From Chara braunii (Eukaryota; Streptophyta; Charophyceae; Charales; Characeae): a stretch of DNA of 38,092 nt. Below are positions 1-10,985 of this stretch, in pieces. Numbering within the stretch: the stretch's first letter is position 1; every line of letters begins with the position of its first letter. Under the pieces are notes generated by a model. That model had not been told where the DNA came from. It saw only the letters and a list, made by a program, of their open reading frames with translations, and made no database searches. Location of the stretch: positions 999,508-1,037,599 of the forward strand of contig BFEA01000300.1 of assembly GCA_003427395.1 (NCBI GenBank), given 5' to 3'. The translations under genes and the position numbers were made by a program.

Positions 1-672
1 TCCCTTGGCTTATCACTCAACCTATGATGAAGATCATGAAAAAGTTGAATTAGTGAAAAAAGTGAACACCCTAAAACGACCCTCCCTCCCTGGGCTTGCC
101 ACTCAACCTATGATGAAAAAAATAAAAAAATTGAAGTGGTGAATAAAGTGAACATCATGAAATGACCCCCCCCTCCCCTTGATCATCTTCCTAATGGGGG
201 GCGGTTCATTTCAGGCTGTTCACTTTCTTCACCACTTCAGTTTTTTCATGTTTTTCATCACAGGTTGGAGTGGCAAACCGAGAAAAGGCAAGTCGTTTCA
301 GGGTGTTCACTTTCTTCACCACTTCAGTTTTTTAATGTGAAGTGGTGAAAAACGCAAAAACCCTTAAATCATTCCCCCCTCCCCTTGCACCAACAACGTG
401 AAGTGGTGAAACCATGAAAATTATGAAGTTTCAAAGGGGTGAAAAGGTGGAGAACATTATGAGATGGACTCAATGTTCACCATGAACAACATATTCCTTA
501 CCACGAACAACATACTCGTAACCATGAACAACCTACTCCTCACCGTGAACAACCCACTCCTCATCATGAATAACACGCTCCCCACTACGAATTCAGAGCA
601 AACAAAAGATCACAAATTTCCCACTTCAGAATTTTCACCACCGAATTTTAAGGTACCCATTAACCGGTTATG
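1..672 (+). repeat. Truncated copy (E5) of the TTCAGG-word inverted-repeat family
   Basis: The stretch is built from repeated words such as CACCACTTCAG and its complement CTGAAGTGGTG, separated by short A/T runs. Its right end (ACTTCAGAATTTTCA, then TACCCATTAACCGGTTATG, about 625-672) lines up with the right ends of E1 and E2 (ACTTCAGAATTTTCAT, then CTACCCAATAACCGCTTGT). The left end lies outside the window, so no target duplication can be tested. No convincing coding potential; the 69-residue open frame at 464-673 comes from a 21-bp minisatellite. Membership rests on terminal and word similarity, and this copy is clearly more diverged than E1-E3. Confidence 0.6.
475..592 (+). repeat. 21-bp minisatellite inside E5
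   Basis: About five and a half tandem units of 21 bp share the core ATGAACAACNTACTCC. Because 21 is a multiple of three the array stays open and would encode a repetitive TMNN(I/L)LLT-like peptide. I read this as a consequence of the period, not as a gene. Confidence 0.8.
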
Positions 673-1257
673 ACACACACACACACACGATATCTCTTAA
701 TTTTTTTTATTTTCTTCTCTGCGCTGTGCGGCCGAAAAATTCAAGAAGAATCGATGTTTCTAAATTTTTTTCATTTTCTTCTCTGCGTTGTGTGCACGAG
801 CGTGTGTGTGTGTATATGTGTGTGTGTGCATGTGTTTGTGTGAGAGAGAGAGACAGAGAGACAGAGAGAGAGAGACAGAGAAAGAGATTTACGAATGGTG
901 GGCGCATCAACCCTCGATGTGTTTGTATCTGGCCCAATCCGTCTGTTGTGTACATTGGACTGCATTTGTGCAGCAAATCGACTAAATGTATACGAGTGAT
1001 GGACTTGACCAGATACATTCATATGGTTAGTGAGTTTCATTAGAAGCAAAAGAACTTTTCTCTCTCTCACACACACACACAAGCACAACCCCCCCCCCCC
1101 CCATGAGCGAGCAAAGAAAAAAAAAAAAAANCCCATGAGCGAGCAAAGAAAAAAAAAAAAAATGCGGCCGAAATTTTCAAGAAAAATCGACATTTCTTAT
1201 ATTTTTGGATTTTCTGCTTTGCGTCATTTGCACGTGCGCACTCGCACGCGCGCGCGC

Positions 1258-1321
<64 letters not shown>

Positions 1322-1465
1322 TTCACAAGTGGTGGGCGTTGAAGGTACCCTCGATGTGTCTGTATCTGGCCCAGCCCGTCTGTTTTATATATTGGACTCA
1401 ATTTTGTGGAGCAAGTCAACTAAATGTATTTGAGTGACGGACTTGGTCAATGACCTCTCTCTGTT

Positions 1466-1498
<33 letters not shown>

Positions 1499-1905
1499 TA
1501 CACATGCCCACACAAGCACACACACACGCCCGCATGAGCGGGCAGAGAAAATCAATAAATGCTTTGAAATTTTCAAGAAGAATCGACATTTCTTAAATGT
1601 TTTGGTTTCCTTCTCCCGCCATGTGCGAGGGTGCGAACGAGCACGCGCGAGAGAGAGCGTGTGTGTGTGTGTCTGTGTGTGTGTGTGAGAGAGGGGGGGG
1701 GGCGGGGGGGGAAAAGGTCACTCGGGATATGAATGTATCTGGCCAAGTCTCGTTAGTCGTATACATTGTAGTGGATTTGCAGCACAAAATGGAGTCCAAT
1801 ATATATTACTAACGGACTGAGCCAGATACACAAACATCGATTTTTTTTTATTTTTTTTATTTTTTTTCCTCTCTTTCACACACACACACACATACACACA
1901 CAGAA
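673..1905. repeat. Array of foldback modules with microsatellite arms
   Basis: Three full modules (about 724-1115, 1163-1545, 1556-1905) and a partial one (about 675-728) lie in tandem. Each starts with a GCGGCCGAAAATTTTCAAG-like leader, then ATCGACATTTCT and a TTCTCTGCG segment, then (TG)n(GA)n, a core of about 120 bp, then (CT)n(CA)n and CATGAGCGAGCAAAG. The (TG)n(GA)n and (CT)n(CA)n arms are complementary, and the core is itself an imperfect inverted repeat: TGTATCTGGCC on one side, a complementary CCAGATACA on the other. Each module could therefore form one long hairpin. In the third module the core is inverted relative to the first two. Open frames here are microsatellite artefacts. Confidence 0.8.
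1131..1131. other. Single-N assembly gap with unmerged identical flanks
   Basis: The N is preceded and followed by the same 31 bases: CCCATGAGCGAGCAAAG plus fourteen A. This is the signature of two contig ends that overlap but were not merged, so one copy is probably artificial and the local length is unreliable. Confidence 0.85.
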
Positions 1906-1912
1906 ACATGCA

Positions 1913-2055
1913 AGTGGAGGGGCGGAGTGCAAGGGCGACTTCAAGAAACGAGCAATTCACAAACTCCAAGAAACGACCAATTCACTCACCGTGTTTGCTT
2001 GTTGTGCAGGTCGATCCAAAGTGGAGGGGCGGTATGCAAGGGCGACTTTAAGAAC
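1913..2055 (+). repeat. Direct repeat of a 35-bp word, 108 bp apart
   Basis: The word beginning AGTGGAGGGGCGG and ending TTAAGAA/TCAAGAA occurs at about 1913-1947 and 2021-2055 with three differences. Between them AAGAAACGA(G/C)CAATTCAC is also duplicated. I recognise no element. Confidence 0.7.
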
Positions 2056-2138
2056 ACCCTGTCCCCACTTCTTTTTTAACATACAATTTTGCCTCGCTTC
2101 ACGATTCCCAACGTAGACAGAACACAAATGATGCAAGT

Positions 2139-2169
2139 GTACCTTTCCATGTTTTAGGGGAAGATTCAT
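2139..2169 (-). repeat. Dispersed 31-bp motif, copy 1
   Basis: On the minus strand the motif starts ATGAATCTTCCCCT and ends GGAAAGGTAC. Four more copies occur at 16738-16768, 17022-17052, 17127-17155 and 32056-32086; all but one are 31 bp. The ends of the motif are weakly self-complementary (CTTCC...GGAA). Confidence 0.6.
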
Positions 2170-2504
2170 TCTCATTTTGCACAATTCGTAAGCGGCGGAG
2201 CAAGACCCCTTGAACCGCACAAACCGGTAGCGCTGCGTGGTGTAACGGGAGGGAAGGACCCCCTACTTGTACCGGTTCAAGAGTGCAAAATAAAACGCAC
2301 GATCGTTCTATACTTCTTTTTTTAAGGGTCCTCCTATCGAAAACGTTTGTCATTTTTCTCATAATACAACGCCAGGCATTGTAAACGAATATTATGCCCG
2401 TAGGGCGTTATATTCGTACATAACGCTCGGGCGAACATCGTGTCGGTGCATCGTTGGTGACGAAGGTATTCTAGAAGAGGCGTTGCATCCATCATAGTTG
2501 TCGT

Positions 2505-3815
2505 GTGGTTGCAAAAAATGAAGGTGGACGTGAGCGCTATCTGAGGTGGGAGTACGGTTCGTGTGCGCACCTCTGGACAACCATATCGTTTGTGTCTGCG
2601 GACATGTCGCTGACCGAAGTGGTGTTGATGTGCGTCGCAATTATGCAATGGATGAGGATGAGGCAATACGTGACGTCCATGGTTGCGCTACTCATCATCC
2701 ACATGGCAATGAACATTGTTGTCGTGTACACCACATCTGCAACAACGTTCATATTGGCGGTCGAGGAGGCACGGGGGCAAGCCCACGGGAGAGATCGGCA
2801 GTTGAGAGTTCGTGGTTGGTGCCGTTTTTGGGTGCGCCTACATGTCGGGTGAACATGGGAGGAGATGCTCATGGAGGGTGCGGAGCACGACGAGAAGTTT
2901 CGGTTGTACACAAGGCTCACGAAACTGACATTTATCCGCGTTTTGGAGCGCATGGCTCAACATATTTGAAGGCAAGTTAGTCCATGGTGTGCGCCATTGG
3001 GAGTGAGCTTGAAGTTCATATTCTTTCTGTACAGATAGACAACTCGTGGATATTATCGTCTGTGCGAGAACAACTTTGGCATTGGTTTACACAACGTTGT
3101 CCGATGCACTGATGATGTTTCCAAGACCCTCATGCGCAAGTACGAGGATAAAGTGCAGTGGTTCAATGAGGCACGTCTGCGAACAGTGTTGGATTACTTT
3201 GAGGTGAGAGGATTACCCGGTTGTGTCGGGCTTGTTGATTGTACTAATATCTACATGAACAAGTCATGTGGAGGGAAGACAGAGTTATACTACGATAGAA
3301 CGATGCAATACTCAGTCGCCACTTAGGTCGTATATGATGAAAACTTGCGAATTTTGGATGTGTGTGTGGGGGTTGCTTGTTTCGTGCACGACTCGCGCAT
3401 TTGGCAGCTTTCAGATATGGGTGATCATGGGGAGGAGGGGAGGGAGTCGTTCGCTAGACGAACTAACGTGCTATCTAATGGAACAATGATTGGAAGGTAT
3501 GTCTTAGATAATGTTGCATTTCTTTTGTTGTCATGGCTAGCAACCCCTTTCGGGGGCAATGCACATAATGTAGCGAAATCTGCATACGACACCAAGTTGT
3601 CGGCTCTCCGTGCAAGCATTGAAAGGTGCTTCGGGCAGTTGAAAGGCATGTGGCGCTTTTTCGAGAGGCGACACATCCCCAACATGAAAAACATATGCAA
3701 TCAGTTCCTCGTGTGTTGTATACTTCACAATCTCATCATTGACGAAGGTCTTTCTATCGACAAGGACATGCTTCGACACGACCGAGGGGAGGGGCAGCAT
3801 GAGTGGAACCACTGA
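2505..3815 (+). pseudogene. PIF/Harbinger-type transposase, four in-frame stops
   Basis: A single reading frame of about 437 codons carries PIF/Harbinger (DDE_Tnp_4-type) features in order. First is a hydrophobic and basic N-terminus ending RGWCRFWVRL. Next is FRLYTRLTKLTFIRVLERM (about 2899-2957), then YYRLCENNFGIGLHNVV. The first catalytic Asp region is GLVDCTNI (about 3226-3252), followed by RILDVCVG and VHDSRIW, then LLLSWLATPF, and ASIERCFGQLKGMWRFFERR with the catalytic Glu (about 3613-3670). The end is CILHNLIIDEG. Stops lie at 2850 (TGA), 2967 (TGA), 3036 (TAG) and 3324 (TAG). The usual GDSGYP block reads DNVAFL, so a catalytic Asp appears lost. No frameshift is needed from 2505 to 3815, suggesting fairly recent death. 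In-frame TAG at 2472 leaves the true start uncertain; the first codon used here is GTG. Confidence 0.9.
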
Positions 3816-3993
3816 TCGAGAGAATAGCAGCAGAAAGCAATGATGGCGACGAAGAAGACGAAGAGGGGGACAACCCCTACCTCTCTCATCTCCATCGTTT
3901 CAAAGAGGGCTAGGAGATTCACTATGCTTTGGTCCGCCATGTGTTGCACGTCAATCGTATTTTCGATGGTTGGGGCAATGACATCGCGTGATA
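3816..3993 (+). pseudogene. Frameshifted acidic C-terminal tail of the transposase
   Basis: After the stop at 3813-3815 a shifted frame reads ERIAAESNDGDEEDEEGDN and then PYLSHLHRFKEG, one stop, and EIHYALVRHVLHVNRIF. An acidic run then a short hydrophobic/basic tail is plausible at the end of this transposase type. The assignment is an inference from position and composition only. Confidence 0.45.
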
Positions 3994-4059
3994 GATATAT
4001 ATATATATGTAGATAGAGATCAGTGCTTTCATGTGCTGACATGCATAGACATGTGCATG

Positions 4060-4160
4060 GGGAGAGAGAGAGAGAGAAAGAGAGAGAGAAAAAAAGAGAG
4101 AGAAAAAAAGAGAGAGAGAGAGACAGAGAGAGAGAGAGAGAACGAGAGAAAGAGAGATCA
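4060..4160 (+). repeat. Imperfect (GA)n microsatellite
   Basis: A purine tract of GA dinucleotides interrupted by AAAA runs; a short (AT)n lies just upstream near 3998-4010. Confidence 0.9.
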
Positions 4161-4173
4161 TAGATAAACTTCA

Positions 4174-4824
4174 TTCCATGATGACGATGAAATTATTTTC
4201 GTAATTGTGTCCAACTGTCGTTACAAAACATATGTTGATTCACTTTGCTTTTCTGTGCTCGGGTCACTCTCTGTCCTTTTGTCTCCTTCGTTGTTTGTCC
4301 TCAATCACACGATGGAGCACAATGGTTGGATGTTTGTTGTAAATTTGGTAGGGGTGCAATGAATCGATTGAATAGTTTGTTTGTCAACAGAGTTTTAGGA
4401 TTCCGCAAGCGCTAAAGAGGCAAGGGAAAAAGGGAAGGAAGGTCAAAAGTGGAATGTGTAGAACACACGATTTACGAAATGAATTAATGACACTAGAAAA
4501 GAAGGTGGTGCAATTGGCACATATGAAAACATGAAGAAAGGATGTCACCCGATCATCGATAACCTCGAATACAACCTTTTAAACATTTATGTGTGTCACT
4601 GATCTCACGCTTCTGTCGGTCATCCAAGCGGGATTCCATATGGTCACTATTTCACTCCACGTTACGGTCTCCTTCGACTATTCCTATCCGTGGAATGTCT
4701 TCTCCGTCGGGCAGCTTTTCGGTCGTTGACTTGTATACGGCATCACCCAGTCCTTCCTTCACTCCGCGAACACGTCCGAGTAGTCCTCGTGCATAGAAAC
4801 GATCCACTCACGACACAAGTAATG
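4174..4824. other. No recognisable feature
   Basis: Unique-looking sequence downstream of the transposase. I see no coding frame with family resemblance and no inverted termini that could be matched by eye to a left end near 2340-2500. Confidence 0.5.
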
Positions 4825-5142
4825 TTATGCCTTGTATTCCATAACAGCAGAAACAAGGCTTCGCACAACACGACCTCTTATCGATTCCCAGTCTGCGCCA
4901 GTCATATACCAACTCGTCGGACGCACAATCATCCCTAAGAAGACATGGGATGCCCGCCATTCGTCGGTGGAGAGTTCAATCTCCGCAACGACGAAGTCCT
5001 CTTCCACCGCTTGCACCAACCACAACTGCATGCCATTGCACTCGGGATACACATTGTGAACTGCCAGCGTATCTCCGACGTTCACCATACACACCTTTTG
5101 CAAGGCAAACCTACCACCATCCCCACCATTTGCCATCTTCAC
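4825..5142 (-). pseudogene. Unrecognised coding fragment, 105 codons
   Basis: The minus-strand frame is closed upstream by a TAG shortly before 5142 and has a protein-like composition: FALQKVCMVNVGDTLAVHN, then QLWLVQAVEEDFVVAEIEL, then RASHVFLGMIV. The listed first codon is GTG; an ATG follows two codons later (5136). It reads like a compact beta-rich domain, but I recognise no family. It lies with the coiled-coil relic at 6077-6965 on the same strand, beyond the Harbinger transposase. PIF/Harbinger elements carry a second, Myb-like gene, yet no Trp-containing SANT repeat is visible here. It could instead be an exon of an unrelated decayed gene. Confidence 0.35.
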
Positions 5143-6076
5143 TACCGGCTATGGTTGGTGACATATAGTTACAGAGGTTGAGGTTATCACATGAATTCAC
5201 TCTACAACTGCTCACAACGCATGCTTTGCACAAAGCCTGCGCAGCGTCACCTTTACACGAGCGCTCTATTGCAATTGTGAGGCTGACAACAACTCTCACT
5301 GTTTATGTAGGTGATGATCTATGGGCGTGACTGTCGGCCGCCATGGTGACGTATGGAATGGAAATTTGGAAAAAAATAAAAAATATAACAAAACGAAATA
5401 AAAACAAAAGATGAATACAAACCAAGTATCACAAATGTTTGGTACATGGACATGACAGGTTGCTGATTAACAATGAATTGAAAACCATTTCAAAAAGATC
5501 ATGTCGATTCGGACAATGAAGTGCGACGAAAACATTTGTTCACCGTATTGATGAAATGTCAACCGCTCAGACACAGTCCAACAAAAACAAAGGGGAGGGG
5601 TGGGGTATCGACAAGAGGGTGCTCAATTTCAAGGGTTCCATTGTTTTGTTTTGTTTTTTTTCCATCATTTTCACCGTTCACAACTCGTTAACAGTGCATG
5701 ACAGACGACATATCTACTCAGCATTCCAATATACAAGAGAACATAAAAGAAATGGACAAATCAAAAAAAATTGAAGAAATACAAAAAATATATATATATA
5801 TTTAACACGATTTCAAAGATGATGATGACATGACATTGACACACACATGACTTCTTGTGTGACTATAATTTTCATTACAACAAGTTCAAAAGACAGCGAT
5901 AAAAGAAGGATGACACACAGACAATGTGTGTAAAATGTTGTCTTCCCATATATCGCTAGCGACGCTCAATACACTATGTGAAAGGCACAGCATCCACGTC
6001 GTTGGATTCCGTGACAACGATTGTTGCCTCAACAACGGTCTGTGTGTCCCCCTACCCCCCTTCCCACCCCAACCCA
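5143..6076. other. No recognisable gene; A/T-rich with short (AT)n
   Basis: Low-complexity, A-rich sequence with a short (TA)n near 5785-5803. No frame shows family resemblance. Confidence 0.5.
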
Positions 6077-6965
6077 TCAGCTGCTCTTCCGCGCACATAA
6101 ACCAACCACATCACGACGTGAGATGCCAGCCCATGGTAATGGCATTTCCCATTTTCCCCCTGCTATACCATCGGTGGACAAGTCCGCATCCCGGGCGACG
6201 GTCCTACGTAATCGTTCAGCGACCCGGTCTATTTCATGGTGGTTGGTATACATAGATATGCCCGGATTCGAGCATGCTTGTCCATGAATGCCCCCACCGC
6301 CCACTGTCCAGCCGTGAGAGCGGATTGCACCTTCCCCTCCTTGCTGGCAAAAGGACACAACAACACTAGCGACATTCCCTCCATTTGGCTCCATTTGGAG
6401 AAGACGGATTGTCTATGGACGTCAATATCGTTCGGCCTCCCTCCTGGGCGTTACGAACATCCCCCTCCAACATCAGAACTCGTGCACGAAGGAGGTCGAA
6501 CTCGTCTTACATCTCCGCAACAAAGCGCTCGTAATTCGTCAGCTTGGATGTAACAACGGCCTCCCTCAAGTTCACGTCATTGACATCGTCACGCATTCAC
6601 TTCAGTTCCGCAACCATCGTGTGCACACGCTCAAACAAGACCCCTCTCTTTTTAGCGAGCTCATGCGCGTTCTCCATCATTCGGTGGTGCACGGGTGCGA
6701 AGTCTCCCATGATGTTGGGGACTTTCTCGAGAGAAATTTTGGCATGGGAAGACGTGGGTTCCATCTCGATGGTCCAAAGGGTGTTTTGCACGTAGACAAC
6801 AGCGAACGAAAGGCAGAAAAAAAAAACCTTGCACATCACAACCAAACAACGCATTAGCAGAGCACCACGAGAGAAGATAATGACAACCACAGAAAGTGGA
6901 ATGCGAATGGCGTCAATGCCACAACTGATATCTCTGACATGTTGGCAAGGTGTGGTGGGATACAA
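6077..6965 (-). pseudogene. Coiled-coil-like protein relic, unknown family
   Basis: From about 6772 down, one minus frame reads MEPTSSHAKISLEKVPNIMG, then HELAKKRGVLFERVHTMVAEL, stop, MRDDVNDVNLREAVVTSKL, stop, and DEFDLLRARVLMLEGDV, to about 6405. Only two in-frame stops interrupt a stretch with regular charged/hydrophobic heptad character. A different frame is then open from 6394 to 6077 and includes HEIDRVAERLRRTVARDADL, suggesting a frameshift near 6400. The segment upstream of the internal Met (to 6965) is hydrophobic and may be intron or leader. I do not recognise the protein; it may be the second gene of the Harbinger element or an unrelated gene. Confidence 0.4.
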
Positions 6966-7599
6966 ACATGCAAACCACTCGCATTACAATGCAGAAATCC
7001 GTGGTCGGAACTTGTGGTTTCTGAATCAAGCCCCGACCCCTGAGAAATGATATATGGGTACAGTGTGCACGACAGAGGAATCCGGAATGAGGCAACAAGA
7101 GAGACAAAAAGGATGACGGGTTAAGGCAGGAATGTCGGCACCTAGGGCCCTGGAAGATGCCCAAGGCCGCCAGAACCATTGGACGAGGAATCGACTAACA
7201 AAGTGACAAGCGACAAAGTGCTGAAAGGTACTAGTAAAGGTGACCTCCTTTTCAAAGAAGGGGGGACCGCCGAGAAAACAATACCCTTAGACCAAGCGCC
7301 GCAGGTAGAAGGGGGTCAGCGACGTCACCTGCAAGAAAAACAATGACGCGACGCCAACACATGAGAGCGCACCGTGTGGCTGAGGAGGCCATCTGAATAC
7401 GGCGTGAGGAGGGCCAAAAGGTCACGGACCAAGCAAGGAGACACGGAGGACGGGCTAGTGGAGCCATCCGAGCAAGTGTTGGTCCACAAGCAACCTGGAA
7501 GATTAGTGGTCTTGGGAGCCATGATACAAAGGATTAGAGAAAAAGGAGGAAAGTCTCAAATTTCGAGGCCCCTAGGCCTTGAAACTGAAAAGAGATCCA
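6966..7599. other. No recognisable feature
   Basis: Purine-rich on the plus strand, with scattered short open frames and no motif I can assign. Confidence 0.4.
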
Positions 7600-8110
7600 A
7601 AGGGAATGCAGCGAATCACAAGGGAGTATCAGGGTCATGAGAAAAGGGGTCGTAACGACCACAAAACACTAAAGAGAAGACCCCAAGCATGGGGGTCATT
7701 TACGGCAACAAACGGTGACCGCGATATTAAATATATCGCAGTCAAGGAGGTCTGGCGCGCTTGGGACACGTGAGAAGGCAGAAAATGAGGTATAAGGGAA
7801 TGAAAAAAACCAAGAAAGAGCGGGACGCCAAGGGGAAAGGTGGCAAGGATCTTACGGGACCAAGTAAAAATAATAGCATTTTGGGACAAGTGTCAACAAG
7901 ACCGCCGGAGTAACACGTGTCGGGGACTAGTTTGGGACAAATCTCGACGGGACCACCAGTTGGATAAGTGTCGGGGACCTGAGTTGCCCCAAGGAAAAAC
8001 TGTGGAGTGTCGTAAGAAAGAAATATTTGAAGCAAGACGCGTCGTCAAGATCGGATCTAAACAACCAAGAATATTAGCACCACTAGTGGGAGCAAGCGGA
8101 ATAGTCGTAG
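7600..8110 (+). repeat. Diverged repeat, copy 1
   Basis: This purine-rich segment matches 8560-9010 in order: GAGACACATGG/GGGACACGTGAG, AATAAAAATGGGACG/GAGCGGGACGCC, and TTGGGACA followed by GACC(G/A)CC. The resemblance is also visible in the reverse-strand translations (MSQNAIIFTW against MSQISIIFIW). Inside it, 7882-7928 and 7931-7979 form a tandem ~49-bp duplication with words TTGGGACAA and GTGTCGGGGAC. No coding function is inferred. Confidence 0.6.
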
Positions 8111-8559
8111 AAGAAAAAAGGAAGCAAAAAAATGTGGAACAAGAGGTGGGAAAAAGAAAGGGAAAATAAAAGGTCATTAATGGTAAAAAATAGTCATTTC
8201 GGACATACATTTGTGACCAGATTCACCACTAGCGGTTAATGGAAGGCCAAAAATTCGGGGTTTTTCGCCGCGTGGCTACAAGCAATGTTGTCGAAACTTT
8301 TGTGAACAAACTATACAGGGTCATAATACAAATCGGTTACAAAGTATTTTGATTTTTTTTATTTTACTGAGAAAAAAAAAAAAAAAAAAAAAAAGACCTT
8401 ATGCAATAGAGATACAACGGATTACAGGAGGGAGGGAAAACACATGTTTTCAGTATATTCGGAGTCAATATTGAGTCCGGATGTACTTGAAAATTGACCT
8501 ATTCATTTTATTTCAGTTTGCATCAAGTTGTAGGGCAATGAGACTAGGAAAACAACCAT

Positions 8560-9010
8560 TACTACAATCCGAGAAATAATGGACTGCAGTGGGGTGCCAA
8601 AGCCAAGGGAAAATGAGCTTTGGCACACCCAAGGCACTAGAAAGAAGTGTCTCAAGATTGGAGCAAGTGGAGATGGTAAATGACAACCATGAGATGAGGA
8701 TTTCGCTACCGGAAAAAATTGAGGCACTTGAGACACATGGAAAGGAGAGATTGAGACTATTGGGGACTGGGGAATCCCAAATAAAAATGGGACGTCATCG
8801 GGAACGATGTCGGGGAAAACTTGAACCCAAATAAAAATAATTGAAATTTGGGACATGCACCGACAGAACCACTGGTGGGACAAAAAAAAATGGAACTAGT
8901 GTCGGATGAGTGGCAGAGACTTAAGTGTCCCAAAAGAAATTGTAAGCCCCACACAGAGGATGTGGCACCATCAAGATCAAAATTTTCAAGTTGACGGTGA
9001 AAAATATTAA
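8560..9010 (+). repeat. Diverged repeat, copy 2
   Basis: Second copy of the segment at 7600-8110. Both lie in direct orientation with about 450 bp between, which includes a 24-base poly(A) near 8371-8394. The arrangement could be an old LTR pair or a segmental duplication; I found no clear TG...CA ends. Confidence 0.55.
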
Positions 9011-10770
9011 CAACTATTAGTGCAAGGATTGAGTGAGGACAACATAGAGGGAGTGAGAAGGCAGAAAGAGAGAAGTGGTGATGGGAGGCCTTCCCTACAG
9101 TCCGTGATATCTCGGACTAGCCCCTTGATTGTGAAGGAAAAATCGGAGCAAGGGGGGTCAAAAATTGAGACTAACGGAAGCAAAACGGAGCCCCCATGAG
9201 TCTGGGGGCTTCATTATTATAATATGAAAAATAACGAACAGTTGATGGGTCTAGAGATGGCTTATATCAAGATCCATAGCCTAGAAACAGAGTCCACAAC
9301 TGCTTGACATATGTCACAGCAGAAATAAAATAAAAAAAGGAAAAAATGGAAAAAAAGGAGGGAGAATGGGACAAAGGAGGAGAAAGGAGGATGTGTCGGT
9401 CAATTGGGACTTACACAGTAGGAACTAGAAGGTCCCTACTGTGACCTCATCACTCCGGATTTAGTGGACGGCAATCTGGAGTGAAGAGATAAGGCCCTTG
9501 GGGCATTATTTTGACAATATCTAAATTAAAAAAAAAAAAAAATTGAAAGAAAAAACAAAAAGAAGTTGACCGTTTTTTTTTCTAAGCCGTGGATCTTTGA
9601 TCAAATCTCATGGAGGAAGGGATATGGCCATTTTTTATGGGGCCAACTCAAACGCTCAACTCCGGGATGAGTTGGAAGTCCCAAATGGAAAGAAACAAAA
9701 GAGGAAAAAAGACAAAACAGGGCGTTTGGCCAAAAACGAAGGTCAGATGCAAAAAAAAAAAAAAAAAAAGGTTTGGGGCTTCAAATCTGAAGCAAGGACA
9801 ACTTGGGCGTGACTCGGATTAATGTTGGTCGTGGATCCCAGTCGGATCCAAGGCTAAGATCAACGAGGTACAAGGAAATACCTCGGCCTACTCAAATTGG
9901 GGTGGAAACATGAAAAATCGAGAAAAAAACTCACAAGGCATTTTTCTCTAAAGTAGGACTGCCCCTTGAATATTTGAAGTCAAGGGGAAACATCTGAAAG
10001 TGAAAATGAGGTATGAGGAGGCTCTAGAAGCAGGTCGAGCAGGTACCAACCACTCGGACTGCATGTACCTAGCCAAAAAGAGACTCAGGTCTTCCCATTT
10101 CAGATAGGTGATCGTAGGCGTCAGTCGTTCTATTCTTTTTTAAAAGAACCAAAGATAGGCTTGCCATAAAAAAAAACCTTAATAAAAAGATTCCTCGTTC
10201 GCAAAGCTATGAACAGATGCAAGTAACCCCGAACGAACAGAGACTCCTAGGGAAGAGAAAAATCATTGGGGGTACCTCGGTTCACCTTGGGGCACATGAG
10301 GAGACCCATGGGTTGGCCAAAGTGTTATGCCCAGCCTACAGAAGTTGGGGGAGCAGCCCGCCATACTCAAATTTGCATTAGGCAAGTACATGCTGCCTGC
10401 GTGAGCCCAAAAGAGCTCTACACTCAACCGGAGTGAGGGGAGGGGAATCGTTGTCAATAAGCTTGGAGGAGACTGTAGGCTAGTGGGAGAGGTTGTTGAG
10501 GCCAGAAGAGGTGGTGTTGGTCCAAGGAAGTGATCCGCCATAGCCCCCAGACTGTGAGAAAGAGAAAGGCTAGTGGGGGTCCAAAAAACCCTCCTAGATG
10601 GGACTCCATAGCCTTAGTGGTAGGAGCTTCCCATAGCCTGGGAGAGGCAGGGGAAGGAAGGAGATTAAGGTTTGAAGAAGAAGGAAGTCATAACTGGTCT
10701 GCAAGAGTGCAAAGAGGGAGAGGGTTTCACCAAGGTTGAAATCTCCATCTCAAGATACTAGAGGAGGTGA
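9011..10770. other. Purine-rich non-coding stretch
   Basis: Several A-homopolymers (about 9528-9542, 9750-9769) and G/A-rich runs. Apart from the hairpins at 9414-9482 I see no structured feature. Short open frames at 9597-9822 and 10263-10739 have no family resemblance. Confidence 0.4.
9414..9482. repeat. Two adjacent hairpin-forming inverted repeats
   Basis: CACAGTAGG at 9414 pairs perfectly with CCTACTGTG ending at 9443. ACTCCGGAT at 9452 pairs with ATCTGGAGT at 9474-9482 with one mismatch. Function unknown. Confidence 0.7.
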
Positions 10771-10774
10771 ATGA

Positions 10775-10985
10775 GAGTTTTTTTTTTTTTTCCTTCTTCC
10801 TGATCCTTTTCCTCTCTTCCTCTTCTTCTTCTTTTTCTCCTTCTTCTTTTTCTCCTTCTTCTCCTTCTTCCTCTTCCTTTTTTTTTTTCTTTTTTTTTTT
10901 TCCCTTCTTCTCCTAATTAGTCTTCATTTTTTTTCTTTTTTTTCTTCTTCTCCTACTTAGCCTTCATTTTTTTTCATCTTCTTCC
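10775..10985 (+). repeat. Long polypyrimidine tract
   Basis: Almost uninterrupted T/C sequence with (CTT)n, (TTC)n and T-runs, immediately left of the satellite array. Confidence 0.9.

Noticed and set aside
707-1812. Many open frames of 60-140 codons on both strands
   Set aside because: They run through (TG)n, (GA)n and A-runs with Ser/Leu or Arg/Glu dipeptide repeats, exist in several frames at once, and recur in each tandem module.
2970-3047. A GC-AG intron in the transposase (AAG/GCAAGT ... TGTACAG)
   Set aside because: The reading frame is the same on both sides, and the intervening codons (PLGVSLKFIFFLYR) fit the expected helix before YYRLCENNFG, so no intron is needed.
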